Below are positions 26,801-38,720 of a stretch of 64,000 bases of DNA, piece after piece. The translations under genes were made by a program, and so were the position numbers. The notes beneath the pieces were generated by a model. That model saw only the letters and a list, made by a program, of their open reading frames with translations. It was not told the origin of the DNA and made no database searches. Within the stretch, counting starts at the first letter, position 1. Each line of letters opens with the position of its first letter. Source of the DNA: Chrysomallon squamiferum (taxonomy: Eukaryota > Mollusca > Gastropoda > Neomphalida > Peltospiridae); NCBI GenBank assembly GCA_012295275.1, contig CM022665.1:13720476-13784475 (forward strand), given 5' to 3'.

Positions 26801-27667
26801 TTTGAACCTAGAAATAAAGTACACATCATTTTACTATCAAGCTTTTATTCAACACAGATAAAGAATCTAGCTGCTTTAATGATTTAAAAAGTGTAATAAG
26901 AGACCCTCAAGGCATTTATACACCTTGCATTTATGTGACTTTTTGGATGTGTGCAAGTCCTTGTTCTATTGTAATAATATAAAGATAATGCTAAAATTGA
27001 TAATGACTATTGACCTTATTACATTATTTTATGAATGGTAACAGTATGGAAACAACAGGCATACACATGGCCAAATAAACTGGTACAAAAAGAATATAAG
27101 TAATAATTATAATTTAGGTTACTCAGTTACTGTAAAATGCTCACACATTAATTGATCAATAATACTGATATTTATTATCACCTTGGAGCATGTGTGTGAC
27201 ACACACACACATACACATATATATAATTTTAACTGTTGTTTGTTACTTTTCAGTTGGAAAATAATTACATTTTACGAGAGTTCACAAGCAGAGATGACAA
27301 AATTGAAAATCTGAAGGTACAAAATGAAGATTATGCCATTAGTTTTATTCATGTCATTTAATTTTGCATAATTATCATTTTAGCATTATCTTTATATTAT
27401 TAATTGTTTTTGTTTAAATATTAATTTGCAAATACACATATCTCTCTCACAAACACAGTCCCACTAGCCCAAATTATACATAAAGCAGATACAAAGATAT
27501 TTGAATATATCCATTAAACTTTTTTCTTTTTTCCTCAGGTACCTATGCACATTCTAACAGATCCAAACGAAATTTCAGACTATCTGACCATCAGACAGGA
27601 AACGTTTGAAAAGCTGGAATTCCCTGCAGATGTTTCAACAAATTCATCATCTGAACAATCATCATGA
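23820..27667 (+). CDS. TIPRL: TIPRL, TIP41-like regulator of PP2A-family phosphatases
   Basis: TIP41-like proteins bind catalytic subunits of PP2A, PP4 and PP6 and modulate TOR and DNA-damage signalling. Seven coding exons: 23820-23941, 24216-24395, 24855-24957, 25813-25944, 26343-26438, 27254-27316, 27539-27667. All junctions are GT-AG and in phase, giving 274 residues (human 272). Conserved blocks in order: [115 protein letters not shown] and DPNEISDYL. The first residues before FKFGPW are lineage-specific, but the ATG is the only Met that keeps them in frame. AATAAA at 28265 is a plausible poly(A) signal. The gene is divergent from the carboxypeptidase and in tandem with the methyltransferase-like gene. 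Confidence 0.96.
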
Positions 27668-27701
27668 TGTAAAATCCCTAAATAATTTTTTTTTTTTTTT
27701 T

Positions 27702-27739
<38 letters not shown>

Positions 27740-28988
27740 AGAAACTGCATACAAAAAAAAATATGATTATCTTTACTAAAGATAACATATAACTTTGTGA
27801 AAAGGTACTGATGCAGTTCTAAGGGATACAGTGAAATTGCATAAAATATAATAAAAGACAGAAGAGCAGTATTCAAAAATAATATCAGATTATTTATGCA
27901 GTAATAATAGTTGTGTTTTGTTCAGTTGTTTTTTAAACTAGATCTGAAACTGTTAGAATACTGTTAGAATATGGATCTGTGAAAAAGATTTTTGTGGCAA
28001 CCTTATGGATTCATATTTATATCATGCATAACAATTTCACTATATTTTTATTCACATGTATTTGTTGACTAAATTTTGTTGGTGTATTGCAAATTTTGAA
28101 TTCTAATCTTTAATTTTTTTTTTTACTTCGAATTGTACCAAAATGTATTAAAGGTGTATGTATGTAACATGAAATTAAGTTGTCCATATTGTGATGCATT
28201 GTCTGTATATATATATTTTTTTAATTATTATTTCACTGTTATTATTACTATGTGTTTTAAAAAAAATAAAAGTTCACATACCGAAGTGCTATTTTGTCTT
28301 TTTATTATTGTTTTATATAAAAACCACTTTGTGGAAAAATGATTGGAACTCAGTAATTCACTATAAAAACAGTTGTAATATGTCTTGTATTCAACTAATT
28401 ATGTCTAATATACAATTAATTTGATTACTACTAATAACAAGTTGAGTAATCACTCAACAAAGCCTTGATATGCAGGGAGTATTAGTAATAATAATAATTA
28501 AAATGTTGTTGTTTTTTTTGATAATAACTAATATATAGAAGAATCACTGTCCAACTAATTTAGTAAATTATTAATCCAAAATGTACCTGAATATGTGACA
28601 AATTTATTATTTATATTAGCCTACTAGGTAAGCAAGTATGGAGTGCAGATATGACAACCAAGGCTGAATTTAGATGAAGCCCAAAACTATGGAAATTATT
28701 TTAAAGACTGTTGAAAGTGTCATGTGAGGATTATGTATACTAATTAAAATGAAATTTACAGAGACTCTGAGTAGGCTTTATATGTTTAGAAAACAAGTAA
28801 TTTTTTTTTTAATTATTATTATTATTTTTTTTTGAAGATCAGAAAACAATCACATAATGTTGTTACTACTCTCTTTATTAAAATCGATTTGTTTCAGTCA
28901 AATTATCCCTGATCAATAACAGCTGATACACTTTATTTAATAAAATAATTCACAGCTGTTCAAATGCTCAATCATTGATTATGTTCGC
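27668..28988. other. Spacer between TIPRL and methyltransferase-like gene
   Basis: Contains the TIPRL 3' UTR, with a T21 run and a (TA)n tract at 27687-27734 and AATAAA at 28265, then AT-rich sequence leading to the next gene. No coding exon is visible. A three-codon upstream frame (ATG TTC GCA TGA at 28981-28992) overlaps the methyltransferase-like ATG by one base step (ATGA). Confidence 0.5.
27687..27734. repeat. poly(T) plus (TA)n microsatellite
   Basis: About 21 T followed by about 13 TA units, immediately after the TIPRL stop. Confidence 0.9.
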
Positions 28989-31900
28989 ATGACTTCGTCC
29001 GTTTCCGATGAACTGACGGAAATAACTCAAGGAAATAAGGGACGTTACTCTTTAATTCACTACACGTGTAGAGAGAGACAGTACTACCTGATGATTGTCA
29101 CTATGGATTGTTCACAAGCAATACAAAATTTTAAACAGATCATGGCAAATTTAAATGAAAAAGAAACATCAGCTTTTGTTTCTTGGCTTCATGATCATAT
29201 TGTAGGTGGTAAGTTCGCAAAATAATGTCGAATACTGTCGTGAACTACGAAAGTCAGGAATCATTTGAACCGTGTGTCAAAGTACTACTACTGTATTAAA
29301 ACTACTAGATACGTGTAGAGTGAATAGGTATGTGCAAATAATCCATTTTGCTCTCGCGAGATTTCTGCGTGATCCTTGCTGGGCGGTCGTCAGTGTGCAC
29401 AGCGTCATCAAAGTGCGGTCTTCAAAAATTCCCTTCTATCGGTCCATTTGAAAAATCGTTTTAAAGAAACTTAGTTTGATGACGTAACATATATAATATC
29501 TTGCTACGACCTCGCTTTCGATTTTTGAATATTGATCAAGTAGAAGTTTATAAAACATTTTGATTAAGAAAAAAAAAAATAAAAGATTTCTGAAAACCTC
29601 ATCAAAGTCATCGATCATTGGAAAAACCTTGGGTGAGTCCAGCAATCAAAATATGTTCCCCTTATAGATCTATTTATTAACTACTGTTTTATGTAAGTTC
29701 ATTTTTGCGAAAAATTGCAAACGCAGTCTTTAGAGCTTTGATAATGGCACGTCAGTTCAGGTCACGGTGACGTCAGCGTCGCTTTCTGATTGGCTCAGAC
29801 CGGTGTTGACAAACACTGGCGTACGGTAAATTTCAGCTAATGAATTCAACTTGCTTAAAAATACAGTTCAGGTTTAGAACTCATAAAATACTTCATTTTG
29901 ATATATTATAAATGTATAGTGGATTGAAGCTATATGAGATATTCAGCGTTTATCATCATAACACTTTGTCAGTAGATTTATAAAGGAAAAAGACCCGCAG
30001 ATTTTATTCCGATAAAAATTCATAACTTTTTTCGTATCAGTGCTATCAAAGAGATGAAGGTGTTATTTTAATATGAAGTTTTTGAAACCTCATTAGTGCC
30101 TCTTTGCCAAACTTGTTTTTAATCATAATTTTGTATCCTATCATGTGAATTATATATTTGTAATATTTTTATATGCCCGTTTAAAGCAGAATGACTGCAA
30201 TATTTTATATTAAGTATATTATTATATTATAGTAATATTTATTGAGCTATAATGTATAATTATCTTTATAAATATATATTTTTATGGTTCTTCTGTGTTT
30301 AACTAATCAATGTCAGAATGTGGTGTAACTACACACAAATTAAATAACAGAGTATGCAGACGTCCATGGGCTGTTTAGAAGCTATATTACACAATTAGGG
30401 GAAGTTCTATGTAGTCTGATAGAATATAGCCAAGACTATTTCTGTTGGATATTTTATAGTGTTATTCTGTGGTACTTACGTTTGAAAACTAAGTAACAAA
30501 CTAAGATAACTGATTTTAATTTTAAAAAAACCTTAGAAAGTTAATGTAACCAACTGGGCTTAATTAGAATATTATCTATCTATGCCATTTGCCTTTGTAA
30601 ATATTGTATCATGAGAATATTATGATTAAATTATGTTACTATTGATGGTTAATTTATGTGATATGTAAAAATTACCCATATTCAATTCTTGTTTGCATTA
30701 TTATCTAGTGGATACAGACTAGTCAGTTAATAGTTTAAGCTGTCTCAGATCATTAACACCTTGTCACATGACTATGTTATAGTCAGCAACCATTTAGATG
30801 GGATAAGCGAACTTTAAGGTATTAATGCCAATCAGACTAGTCACTGTGACACATAAACATACTAATTATAACTTAAATCCTAATATAATAATATTAAGTG
30901 TATCATTTTCAAACTCTTGTTTGTTATAATTATTGATCATTATTATTGCTGATATTTAGAAACTATAGCATTTCAATTTTAGTATTATTATTTGTTTTTT
31001 GTCATTTTTTACCCCTCCATATTCTTACTAAATAATTTTCACTATATAACCATTAATTTACAGGATCTGGAGATCATATCCACACTATACATGAAAAAGA
31101 TGACACAGCAGATGAAATAATAAAGAAAATTCAGAATGAATTGCGAGAATGTCTCCCTATCACAGCTGTTTCAAATACAGAACACATTGTCTTCCCAGCA
31201 TCTGGACCAGTACTGCTAGCTATTCTTATTTTTTTATATTATTTATTTAATTTAATTAAAAAAATATGTTTTTTCTTAATAAGAAAATGGAGATGAAATA
31301 GAAAACGTTTGTGCACTAAGTATTTAAATCACATAAAAGCAGTTTTAAGATTTTGATGGTAAAAGATGCAGGACAGGTGTTAAATTACATTAAGTTTCAA
31401 GTATTAAGTACTTACTGACTTCTTGTTAACAAAATGAGAAGAACATTACATACGACACTTCTGTTACACTTATTTCTCATTAATTAAAATATATGATTTA
31501 AATTCTTTCAGAAAACTTTTAATTCTTTTCTTCTACTTTTCTTCACATATACTGTTATTGTGAAATTATATTAAAAATACAGTGCAAATACAGCAATAAC
31601 ATTGTATTAAAATAAATATGCTAGGGTTTTTGATTTGGCTACATAAAGACACTTAAATTGACAAAAATATATAGTCATTTAATGCAGACTGACAGATATA
31701 TATTTTTTTACAATCTGTTTTAATCTGTGTATACCTACTATAGCATATTTATTTTATAATGAAAGAGACTGATTTATTAATTCTACGTGTATTTATTATC
31801 TCTCCATATCTTAATATATTGCATAATAATTTTAATTTTTGTCTATTTTAATATATTAATGTTATAATAAAACAGAAATATGTATGTATTTTAGCTAATT

Positions 31901-34900
31901 TTTATCTCAACATATTATTTTTATATTATATTAGAATGCTGACTGTGACCCTTCAGTCACTGTTCATGTTGATGCTTTCTTGTTTGAAGAAGATGTAATT
32001 GATCAGTTAGAAGATCAGGGTCAGCTTAGTCGAAATTACTGCGCTAGCTGTGGATCCCGAGATGTGAAACCTCTCAGTAAGAAATATTCTGTTTTAATTT
32101 GAAGTTACATTCAATAAATCACAAAAGTGTACTTTTGGAGTAATTGTTTTTTTAAATTAAAATTTTGTTTACCACTGGTTATTTAAAATTATTGTTGGGT
32201 ATATTTCCTGCATTATACATGATGACATTTAGCTGTTATAATATGCAGATTATTATTTAAGTTTTCTCTCTGTTCTTATTTTCTTCATTTTGATGATTTA
32301 TTTTCTGTTTCAGCTTTTTATTTTATTATTTTTATATATATATATAAGAATTTACTTTTGGCAAAAGTTATAAGGTATATGAGCTGGGGGAATGGTTATA
32401 TGATAATAGTGAATGAAACTGAGCAAATACGACCATGAAAGATCTTGAAGGATGACTGGGCTCTGAAGTGAAATTTGAAAGTTGAAAGTTTTTTTTTTAT
32501 CAGTCAGTGTATGAATCTCACAATGGCCATTTGAGGAAGTACATTATAAGCATTTGTCGATCATGTCCCAGACCTGTTCAGTGAGGGAAAGGTCAGGGTT
32601 CAGTGCTGGCCATGGTATTCAGTAGATGTTGTGCTGTTGGAGATGAGCAAAAACAAAACACTGACCCACATGCCTACCAAATGGAATGACAAAGTATGTC
32701 AGTATGTTGTACAGGTAGTACTGACCAGTGACACTTACTTTCAAATATGGTGTTAATTCATTCATAATGATACCATCCCAAGCTGTGATTAATCCACTGC
32801 CGAATTTATAATGAAATCAGATTCTGATGTTGCATTTTGACTGTCAAGGAAGTCCAAAATGAATAGGGACTAACCTGGAAACATGACCATTCTTTATTAG
32901 GATGTCTGTGGTCAAAATATATGTTCAGTCTAATGGTTGATATTAACATTAACATTTCAGGTTCCTGTACATTTTTTTTTGAAATATTCTAGAGTTAATT
33001 AAATTATCAGTCTTTTTATGCAGCTAATTATTTATTTTATATTTTTACTTTTTTTTTTTGTAACTTAAACATTTATTATTTATTTTTTATTTCTTCCAGC
33101 ATTCATAACACATTCAGCATCAGCCACACAGGTGAAGTACATATTTAAACATTTACTTCCTGACTTAACAGGGAAAATGGTTTTAGATGTTGGATCCAGG
33201 ACAGGAGCAATGCTTTATGGGGTTAGTCATAATCTGTCAATGCTATAGCTCTTGCTGACAGGTTGTGTATCAAAGGATCAGTGTTCACTTACAGCAGTAT
33301 ACCAAAACTGGTATACTGGAGTCAAATGTATCTACTGGTTTATCATATCCAAAACATGTACATTTCTATAAGCAGAAAGGTGCATTTAAAAGATCCTCAT
33401 TGATATTTATTAAGGTATTTACACTGGTGGGACCATTTTTTTTATATATAGTTTTATTACAAAAAACAAGTGTAAATCAGTTTAGGTAATGTTAATTAAA
33501 ACATTAATTTTGTACTTGAAATGTAAAGAAGCTTTAAGAAATTACTAATTTTAGAACATCCTGGTTTAGCTAACTGTGGAAATGTATTTTGGAAACTAGA
33601 TCTGTGCTAAGACTGAATGACTGTATTTTATATAAAGTTGCAAATAAAATACACAAACATTCTTTTTTCCTTCACAAATATTTATATTATTTTTTTCCCC
33701 AAATAGTTTTCCGATAGAATTTTAGCTGAATGTAACAAAAATATAATTGGTTGTGTCAAAATGTTTATCTAAAAACTATTTTAACAGGCATATTTATACA
33801 GCAGATGTCAGTTCGTAGTAGGAGTGGAGATGGATGAACCTTTCTGTAATCTTCAGAAACAAATTATTGCCAATTACAACATGCAGGATCGAGTCCAAGT
33901 GAGAATATTACACAGTTACATAAACTATATTATAGTATATCATGTAACCCAGTTGAATGTAAAAATGAAATCATATATAATCCATATAAAAGTTGATTTT
34001 ATTGCATGCATTATCGGTCACCTAGGATATCCAGATGTGCATAATTCTAGACATCTAGGTCATCTTGCAAAAAAGAAAAAAGAACTATTTTATTTTATTT
34101 TATTTTCTCTCAAGATTTCTTTAGTGTTGTTTATGCAGATCTACTTTATAACACATAAATTAACAATTTAAATAAAGTTTATTAAATCCTTAAAATGTGC
34201 AAACAATTTGATTTTTGAAGAACTACAACATATTTGGTATACTGAGAAAGAGATATGATAATTGAAAATTGTTCTATTTTTTTATTATTATTTATTTATC
34301 TCTTTTTTATAGGTTGTTCATGCTAACATACTGAGTCAAGCAGACATCTTAAAATGTTGTAAGTCACATTTTTAAAACTCATTTTTAAAAAAATATTTAA
34401 AATATTTTTCCAAATTCTTGTTTGGGGTATTCTAATTTTTGCTTCCAAAATAGAGAATCATATAAGATAATTGTTCATATCAGCATTGGATGATTACAAA
34501 TTTTAAAAATATAAATTAAAAAAAATAATACAAACATTTTTTCCCCCATGCTAAAGAATTTTAACTTGGACTATTTTTGTGTTTTTTATTACTTCATAAT
34601 TACTTATACTACTGATATTGTGATTAACTTTGATTGAGTGTACTGAGACACGATGGAATTTTGATGAGAAGTGATATTTAATGTATTGCCTTATCTAAGA
34701 ATAATAAGTACATGTATTATTTTGTTATATATATTATTTATTATTAACAGGTCATGTGATCATTCTAAATAATGTGTTTGATTTCTTCCTGCCTCAAGCT
34801 GAACAAGTAAAGTGAGTTATTTATTTTATTTAAGTAACTATATTCATACAACCAGATAAACAGATATATGAGTTAGGGACAGCCAGAGATTTTAGAGGTT

Positions 34901-35761
34901 GTCAAGCATATCCATTGTTCTGCAACAAATTTGGTATATGCTTTGATATCTGTCAAAAAATCTACATATGATTCCTTGCTACTAGTGAAGGAAAATAGCA
35001 GCCTATTTCCTGTAATAAGATGTCATTATAGAAATAACATGCTTGACAGAAATTACTAAATGATTTTAAAAAAAAAAAAAAATATATTTATAGGTTACTG
35101 AGAAGAGCGAATTCCAGTACTTAAGAGCATTTTAATCCTGTCTTTGTAAAAAAATGTTACACTTTGTTTCAAATCTCTCCCACATATAATCAGCATGTTT
35201 TGTTTTATGAAATAATTACACTTTATATTTGTTGATTTTCTGTGAATATATTTTTAGAGCATGGAAATTTCTTTATGAAAACATCAAAGAGAAAGGAACT
35301 CTTCTTGTGATCAGCCCAAGTCTACAGGAATCAATTCAGCACTTGAAGGTATTTTCTAAGTACTATTCCTATCATTTTTATTCAGTACAATCCAAAAAGC
35401 TAAAATTTTATAATAAATATTTTTTTTAAAAAGTAAATAAAAAAAAGACTAAAAAGTTTAGAAAATTCCTATAAACTGTACTAAGAAAATAAATAATAGA
35501 AATTTACAGCCAACATTTAGTGTTTATTTTTAGCTTTCCTAAGAAATTTTATAAGGAATTAAAAGCTAAAATATTAATATTTCTAATCCAACAATTTTCC
35601 GTTGTCTTTAAAAAAGTTATTTTGTTTTATAGACTGCCATTAATCTCTCAGCTTGGGTGGAAGAATTAGATTCAACAACAGCTTTAGCAGATGCAAGTAG
35701 GAATTTGCCAGATAGTGATGATGAAGATTTAACTCAATTTCATTTGTATAAGGTTTTATAA
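28989..35761 (+). CDS. Uncharacterised class I SAM-dependent methyltransferase-like protein
   Basis: I do not recognise a named orthologue. Nine coding exons: 28989-29208, 31064-31209, 31935-32076, 33100-33221, 33788-33898, 34313-34358, 34751-34811, 35258-35348, 35633-35761. All are GT-AG and in phase, giving 355 residues. The N-terminal ~120 residues are a separate polar, helical region. Next comes an acidic segment with a single CxxC (C158, C161 in NYCASCGSRD), a possible half zinc knuckle. A Rossmann methyltransferase core follows: motif I MVLDVGSRTGAML (DVGSRTG at 199-205), acidic loop VVGVEMDEP, RVQVVHANI, the strand HVIILNNVFDFF and GTLLVISPS. This order is what class I SAM methyltransferases show. 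The (D/N)PP(Y/F) of amino-methylases is absent; NNVFDFF stands there. The substrate is unknown. The protein ends in acidic SDDEDLTQFHLYKVL. AATAAA overlaps the stop codon, and another candidate lies near 36072. Confidence 0.85.
29340..29830. promoter_or_regulatory. Promoter-like patch inside methyltransferase-like intron 1
   Basis: This part of intron 1 is richer in G+C and CpG than its surroundings. It holds the palindrome TCTCGCGAGA (29352-29361), a full CRE TGACGTCA (29768-29775) joined to GTCACGGTGAC, and an inverted CCAAT box GATTGGCT (29788-29795). These are classical promoter elements. It could be an alternative promoter, an enhancer or the 5' end of an inserted element. No exon is seen in it. 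Confidence 0.45.
32545..32785 (-). pseudogene. Decayed Tc1-like transposase fragment
   Basis: Lies in methyltransferase-like intron 3, antisense to it. One continuous minus-strand frame reads AWDGIIMNELTPYLKVS, then QYYLYNILTYFVIPF, FAHLQQHNIY, an in-frame TGA, IPWPALNPDLSLTEQVWDM and a stop. It aligns by eye with the C-terminal catalytic half of Tc1-like transposases (Y-EIL-P-V-PF, FLQQHNI, WPA-SPDLNPIEHVWD). The usual DNARPH aspartate motif has decayed, so it is inactive. Confidence 0.75.
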
Positions 35762-36325
35762 TAAAACAATGCTTGCATGTACATTGCATTTCTCAAAATA
35801 ATTTTGTTACGTTAAATCAAATATATAATTATAAATTATTCCTTTTTGTTCTTAAAATTGAAAGTCACGGAATGCAGACATATTGATTATGTATATTTTT
35901 GAATAATCTGAGGAAAAAAAAAAAAAAACCAGTGATTTTATTTTGTAATTTATTTTATTGCCATGTGGATACAATTTCAGATTTGTGAAGGGACTATAGT
36001 TCATTAATGTGGGTTTTTTTTCACAGAAAAAAAATTAATTTAAACACTGTGGCTCATTGCACACAGACATTAATAAAAATTGTTACAGTTTGGACATTTT
36101 CCTGGACTTTTCCAGATAAGTGCTAAAAATAACTACATTTTAATTGTTATAATTTTATTTTTGTCACCCTAACCAAAAGCTGTTAAACTGGATGATCCAG
36201 TGAAAATGAATGGTTTATTTCTACTTTACAATATTTTGAATTAATATTTACAAACAAAATAGTCTTAACTAGTCTAATGAATAATATGTACAGTTTACAA
36301 AAATCACAGATAAGCATTATTTCCT
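35762..36325. other. Convergent 3' spacer, methyltransferase-like / coiled-coil gene
   Basis: A short tail-to-tail interval that probably holds two 3' UTRs. Minus-strand AATAAA (plus TTTATT at 36214-36219) lies about 107 bp beyond the coiled-coil stop; plus-strand AATAAA occurs at 35760 and near 36072. Transcripts from the two genes may overlap here. No other feature is seen. Confidence 0.6.
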
Positions 36326-36891
36326 TTACAAATATATCTCTGGCTGGTTTTCATTCTGTTTAACTCTGGGTTTTTCAGAATTTTGATCCTCAGGACTGTG
36401 GGTTTTGATATCTTCAACTTGTCGAATCATTTCTTTTAAACTTTTGTTTTCCTCCTGAAGAACGGCCAGCTCCTGTTTCACAATTTCAAAATTTTTCTTT
36501 AGACATTCTGTAGCTTTGTGAGACTTGTAGATTCTAAGTTCACCTTTCAGTTCTTCATTTTCTTTTTCCAGTTCTAGAAATAATAATAATATTTACATTG
36601 TTATCACTAATCAAGAAATGTGGATAAGTTAGGAATGAATGTTGTTAATTTGAATATGTAAATAGAGGGATGTCAATTTTATGGTGATCTGCATAATTTT
36701 TTTTTTTTTTTTTTTTATGTCACATCTACATTTTTTCTTTTAATATAAAAAAAAGATGTTGCTATAACAATAGAAAGTCATTAAGAAAAAAAGAATATTA
36801 GATTTAACATTTAAAATATTCTGGGAGTTTTTGTCATTGAATTCCAACAGAGTATTTTAATTTTACTTAACAGGATTAGACCTTTTTTCTT

Positions 36892-36931
<40 letters not shown>

Positions 36932-37338
36932 CCCGTGACTCGTTTTAACCATTAATATTAAAATGTGTACTATTTGGGATGTTTTAACAGTAAAGACTCA
37001 CTCTCTTTATTTCTCTGCATCCTGTCCAGTTTGATGGCTATTTCACCCATCTCGGCTTCCAAGCCTTCACTTTTCATTTGTTCTTCACACAAACTGTTCT
37101 CCAGCTGTACCACTCTTAGACTTAGAACTTCTACAGTCTCATTCATATTGGACTAGAAATAGTGAATTATTCTTTTACATATTTTCTCCTTAGGTCTTAC
37201 ACTGGATAAAATCTTATGTAAAATAAGAAAATGTGAATGAATAGAAAACAAAAGTATTATTAAAATAAAATACAAGTAAAGATAAACTCCTGTTCCTCTG
37301 CATTACATTTCGTTAAAGTGTATTATCGAAATAAACAG

Positions 37339-37374
<36 letters not shown>

Positions 37375-38720
37375 ATAATCAAAAGAGACAGACAGGTACG
37401 TAAAAATACGCGGCGCGCGCGGACGGACGGACGGATGGATGGACAAAGAGGAAACTCGGTATTTCAGCGATTTTGATACATTTGTCTACAAGAAAACCTT
37501 TATTATTTGTTAGTAATTAACGCCTCAAAGCTTCAGTGGTTTGAAGTATACTAAAATGGATTTAGGATATAGGCCTATACTTGGATCTACATCAAGAAAT
37601 ACAAGTTACATAAAGGAGAGATGAATTACTAACACAACTACAACAATCATTAAATTTACCATGTCGTTTTTCAGATGTAATTTGTAATCCTCTAGTTCTC
37701 CCATTCTTAAGTCCAAACTCATTTCTCTTTTGCTGAGTCGCCATCTTTCACTCTTCAAAACACCAACAAGATTACGAGCAGACTCCAAACCGTCGTGGAA
37801 ACGCTTCATTATGCTGTTACGTTCAAGATCTTCGGCGCCGTTTGCATTTGTCTGATAGATAAAAACAACGTTGTACTGAAATTACAGTACGTACAAATGA
37901 CGGGACAATATTATATTTAAAAAGCTAATTTCAAAGTTACAACTTTAATTTTAATTATTTTAAAACTTGCAATAAACTTCCCGTAAAACACGAATGTTTT
38001 TCTCTGTGCCATTTATATTTTTTGGTTTGGATAATAAATATGAATATGAACATTTCTTAGTATTAGGATAATACTATTAACATATTGTAATCACAAATTT
38101 TGTTTAAAAACTTGCGATTGTTAGGATTATTAATTTCAGTTTAAAAATAAAAAATATGTGTGTGTATATATAATCTCCAGTTTTCTTTTGTCTAAATTCG
38201 TTATATGATTTATTTTATTAACTTGAAATACAGTAATATTGTAAATATAATAATTATGGTGTCATAATTCTAACTTTAAACTTGAAAACAGTTATGTTAG
38301 TTAATTAAGAAAAGTGTTTTTTTCAACAGACGCTGACATTCACAGCTGCTGGCAATTGTATCTTAAACAATAATAATAATGTGTCTATCACATCATGGAA
38401 CCAATGTGTCAAGAATCGACCAATTAATGTTCATCAATAATTCTTGACAAATAACGACATTTATACGTCTTATAGGTAGAACCAGTTAATTTAAAGTAAA
38501 TTAAGTAGAAACACATTTTAACTTTATCATTCTACAATTATACTAGTGTCTGCTAATAGTAAAGACACGAATATTTAAAATTCACCTTGATATATTTATC
38601 ATCTATTTCTGTGAGTAGATCTGAAACTTTTTCTAACTTGTCCAGTAAGTCTTCTGCCGTCTCCATAATGTTTTCGCTTCGACGTCTACGCCACTCTAAA
38701 AACGTGGAAGAGTCCGCCAT
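36326..38720 (-). CDS. Coiled-coil protein of unknown family
   Basis: Four coding exons in transcript order: 38720-38586, 37851-37660, 37152-37002, 36573-36326. They are GT-AG and phase-matched, giving 241 residues. I do not recognise a named orthologue. The start MADSSTFLEWRRRRSEN is followed by almost continuous charged helix: LLDKLEKVSDLLTEIDD, then RFHDGLESARNLVGVLKSERWRL, LSLRVVQLENSL, LDRMQRNKEKLEKENEEL and LAVLQEENKSLKEMIRQVED. Heptad spacing of Leu/Ile/Val supports a long parallel coiled coil. The last ~25 residues are polar and disordered. There is no signal peptide or membrane segment, so a cytoskeletal, centrosomal or scaffold role is only a guess. A TTGCAG acceptor just upstream of the ATG (38734) suggests a non-coding first exon farther right. 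Minus-strand AATAAA at 36219-36214 would end the transcript. Confidence 0.82.
36896..36928. repeat. poly(A)33 tract
   Basis: An uninterrupted run of A on the plus strand in the intron between coiled-coil exons 3 and 4. No retroposon body is seen next to it. Confidence 0.93.
37339..37442. repeat. (TA)n and GC-rich (GGAC)/(GGAT) repeats
   Basis: A (TA)15 run at 37340-37369 followed, about 40 bp later, by GCGGCGCGCGCGG and tandem GGAC and GGAT tetramers (37411-37442). The GC island is very unlike the surrounding AT-rich intron. Confidence 0.88.

Noticed and set aside
33239-33420. Higher-complexity patch in methyltransferase-like intron 4 with GGTGCATTTAAAAGATCC, vaguely like a mollusc SINE tail
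   Set aside because: Similarity is limited to one short string; no tRNA head or target duplication.
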